Shown piece by piece: positions 7,201 to 7,309 of a stretch of DNA of 7,309 bases. Origin of the DNA: CAWEHQ01 sp051001995 (GTDB lineage Bacteria; Actinomycetota; Thermoleophilia; Solirubrobacterales; Thermoleophilaceae). The stretch is from positions 1 through 7,309 of the forward strand of contig JBPCMT010000042.1 in the NCBI GenBank assembly GCA_051001995.1. The letters run 5' to 3'. Position numbers and translations under genes: made by a program. How positions within the stretch are numbered: the stretch's first letter is position 1; each line of letters opens with the position of its first letter. Under the pieces are notes generated by a model. It made no database searches and had not been told where the DNA came from. It saw only the letters and a program-made list of their open reading frames with translations.

Positions 7201-7309
7201 TGGATCAACCGGCCGACCTTCCAGCAGGTCGTGGAGGTCCAGCCGAGCGTGCCGCGCGAGCCGTGCGGGCAAGGCCAGCAACCACCCACCCATCCCGACC
7301 CGTCCAACA
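4288..7309 (+). CDS. Secreted penicillin acylase family protein (Ntn hydrolase), 3' end outside window
   Basis: At least 1007 residues, still open at the right edge. Residues 1-24 form a Sec-type signal peptide (KR, hydrophobic core, cleavage at ALA|AP). The alpha region has VTVQRDRGFGVPHI (132-145) and AAEDRLF (161-167). A 92-residue acidic segment (308-399) precedes the self-cleavage site GSS|SN. Ser402 should become the beta-chain nucleophile. Counting from it, GPQTGYFSP places Gln at beta-23, matching the oxyanion-loop Gln23 of E. coli penicillin G acylase. YAWSATSAGQDNVD and the oxyanion Asn region SWNNK (677-681) also fit. The family cleaves amides such as beta-lactam side chains or acyl-homoserine lactones; the substrate here is unknown. 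It exceeds the usual 750-850 residues and carries 17 cysteines, suggesting disulfides outside the membrane. INRPTFQQVVEVQ near the edge resembles the C-terminal end of related proteins, so little is probably missing. GTG 4288 is the first start after an in-frame TGA at 4264. GTG 4309 has a better ribosome site (AGAGGGG) but would lose the signal peptide's positive charges. Confidence 0.93.
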   Translation, partial: MKRGATVVLTAVLATLALAPGALAAPQPDPYEDAGDSFRNILPPGSNGTASGLEIADFMATGNRPPHNSDQLGLYGDLVYESPTLGAGQIGSFFKDASFGVPRGDVEEQYQPCGTVTDPCDPQVRDHPCAEVTVQRDRGFGVPHISGATRAGAMCAAGYVAAEDRLFLIDVLRHAGRAELSEFVGGSEGNRAMDREQWANAPYTEGDFKRQLTQFDDLYGKEGEKLADDLTAYVAGLNQYVFEARLDRATKMPGEYFVLLGPDNTRAGPADFKKTDVVAIASLVGGIFGKGGGAEIQSAQFLQALEAEFPEPDEPNEAEPGAVFEDFRSAEEPEAPTTVFDGGEEFPYQAPPDDPDANSLAIPDDGSVVETDVVESSSDDLGTADPGGGFFGGLLELEGSSSNALLVSESESESGHPVAVFGPQTGYFSPQLLMEMDIHGPGIDARGVAFAGTNLYVQLGRGVDYAWSATSAGQDNVDTFALDLCRQRGPSLQDYRGYVYRGKCRPFEVLRRRNNFTPNPGDPTPPGFEVLRVNRTKLGLETARATIKGDPVVYVSLRSTYLHEIDSARGFADFNNPNKIEDAEDYQRAADKIGYTFNWFYTDEKDIAYYNSGENPERPDGINHNFPVRACPGTDADCEFEWEGYRPIGDGKLTGNRADYTPFGEHPQVVNQSYLTSWNNKQAPKFRASDANFGYQSLYRSVPLDEGIEALTANGGKVNPAELIDAMESAGTVDLRGDQVLPCLLEALDPGTIEGDCSAPRNAAAGGQAAAAAGSEAQCPEENFEAEDAKQMLLAWYRDGAHRRDLDQDELYEHSCAIQLMDAWWPLLVEKMFEPTLGDAYDARLGLGEIDNEPNNDGAHLGSAYQTGFYGYVEKDLRTALEDAGELPPGAVEGKYSRIYCGGDADTPGTLKTCREDVLELTLDAAIATERDSLYDNDPTCEDEGADLEPQYCYDTVAHTAAGAITQPLIHWINRPTFQQVVEVQPSVPREPCGQGQQPPTHPDPSN
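5471..5494 (+). repeat. Perfect 10-bp hairpin with GGGG loop at the acylase self-cleavage codons
   Basis: The self-complementary 10-mer TCGAGCTCGA occurs at 5471-5480 and again at 5485-5494, separated by GGGG. The two copies are complementary to each other and can form a 10-bp stem with a 4-nt loop in the mRNA. The stem covers the codons from Leu395 through Asn403, including the nucleophile Ser402. The same 10-mer also appears at about 1912 and 2334, where it encodes Leu-Glu-Leu-Glu/Asp, so codon bias produces the word easily. The close pairing of two copies here may still be chance. Confidence 0.6.

Overview
The window is about 7.3 kb of very GC-rich DNA (roughly 70% by eye). Third codon positions are almost always G or C, and GTG and TTG are used as starts. 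It looks like a chromosomal segment of a high-GC actinobacterium. A Solirubrobacterales/Thermoleophilia-type host is a reasonable guess from the gene styles (very large penicillin acylase, DUF1802 protein), but the sequence does not prove it. All five genes lie on the + strand and nearly every base is coding. I saw no tRNA, rRNA, CRISPR array, insertion sequence or phage gene.

Region 1 (1-3533) is a tightly packed three-gene operon. It contains the 3' part of a hydantoinase/oxoprolinase A subunit (HyuA, cut by the left edge), the complete B subunit (HyuB), and an NADP-type beta-hydroxyacid dehydrogenase related to glyoxylate/succinic-semialdehyde reductases. The stop and start codons overlap at both junctions (by 1 nt and 8 nt), and each downstream start has a well-placed Shine-Dalgarno site, so translational coupling is likely. 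HyuA and HyuB should form an ATP-dependent enzyme acting on a cyclic amide or related carbonyl compound. The reductase would handle a small semialdehyde or 2-oxo acid. The actual substrate cannot be read from the sequence.

Region 2 (3534-4247) starts a new transcription unit. A near-consensus sigma70-type promoter (TTGAAA, 16 nt, TAGAAT) begins over the stop codon of the reductase gene. It drives a 209-aa DUF1802 protein of unknown function, which has an unusually weak ribosome-binding context.

Region 3 (4248-7309) holds a short intergenic gap with a -10 element placed for leaderless transcription, followed by a large secreted penicillin-acylase-family N-terminal nucleophile hydrolase cut by the right edge after 1007 codons. 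Its catalytic Ser402 and Gln424 (beta-chain Ser1 and Gln23) are intact. It is unusual in its size, its 92-residue acidic segment just before the self-cleavage site, its 17 visible cysteines, and a perfect 10-bp DNA/RNA hairpin encoded exactly at the cleavage point.

I found no convincing evidence of a wholly new multi-gene system. The most interesting items are the acylase architecture, the hydantoinase-reductase operon of unknown substrate, and the DUF1802 gene.
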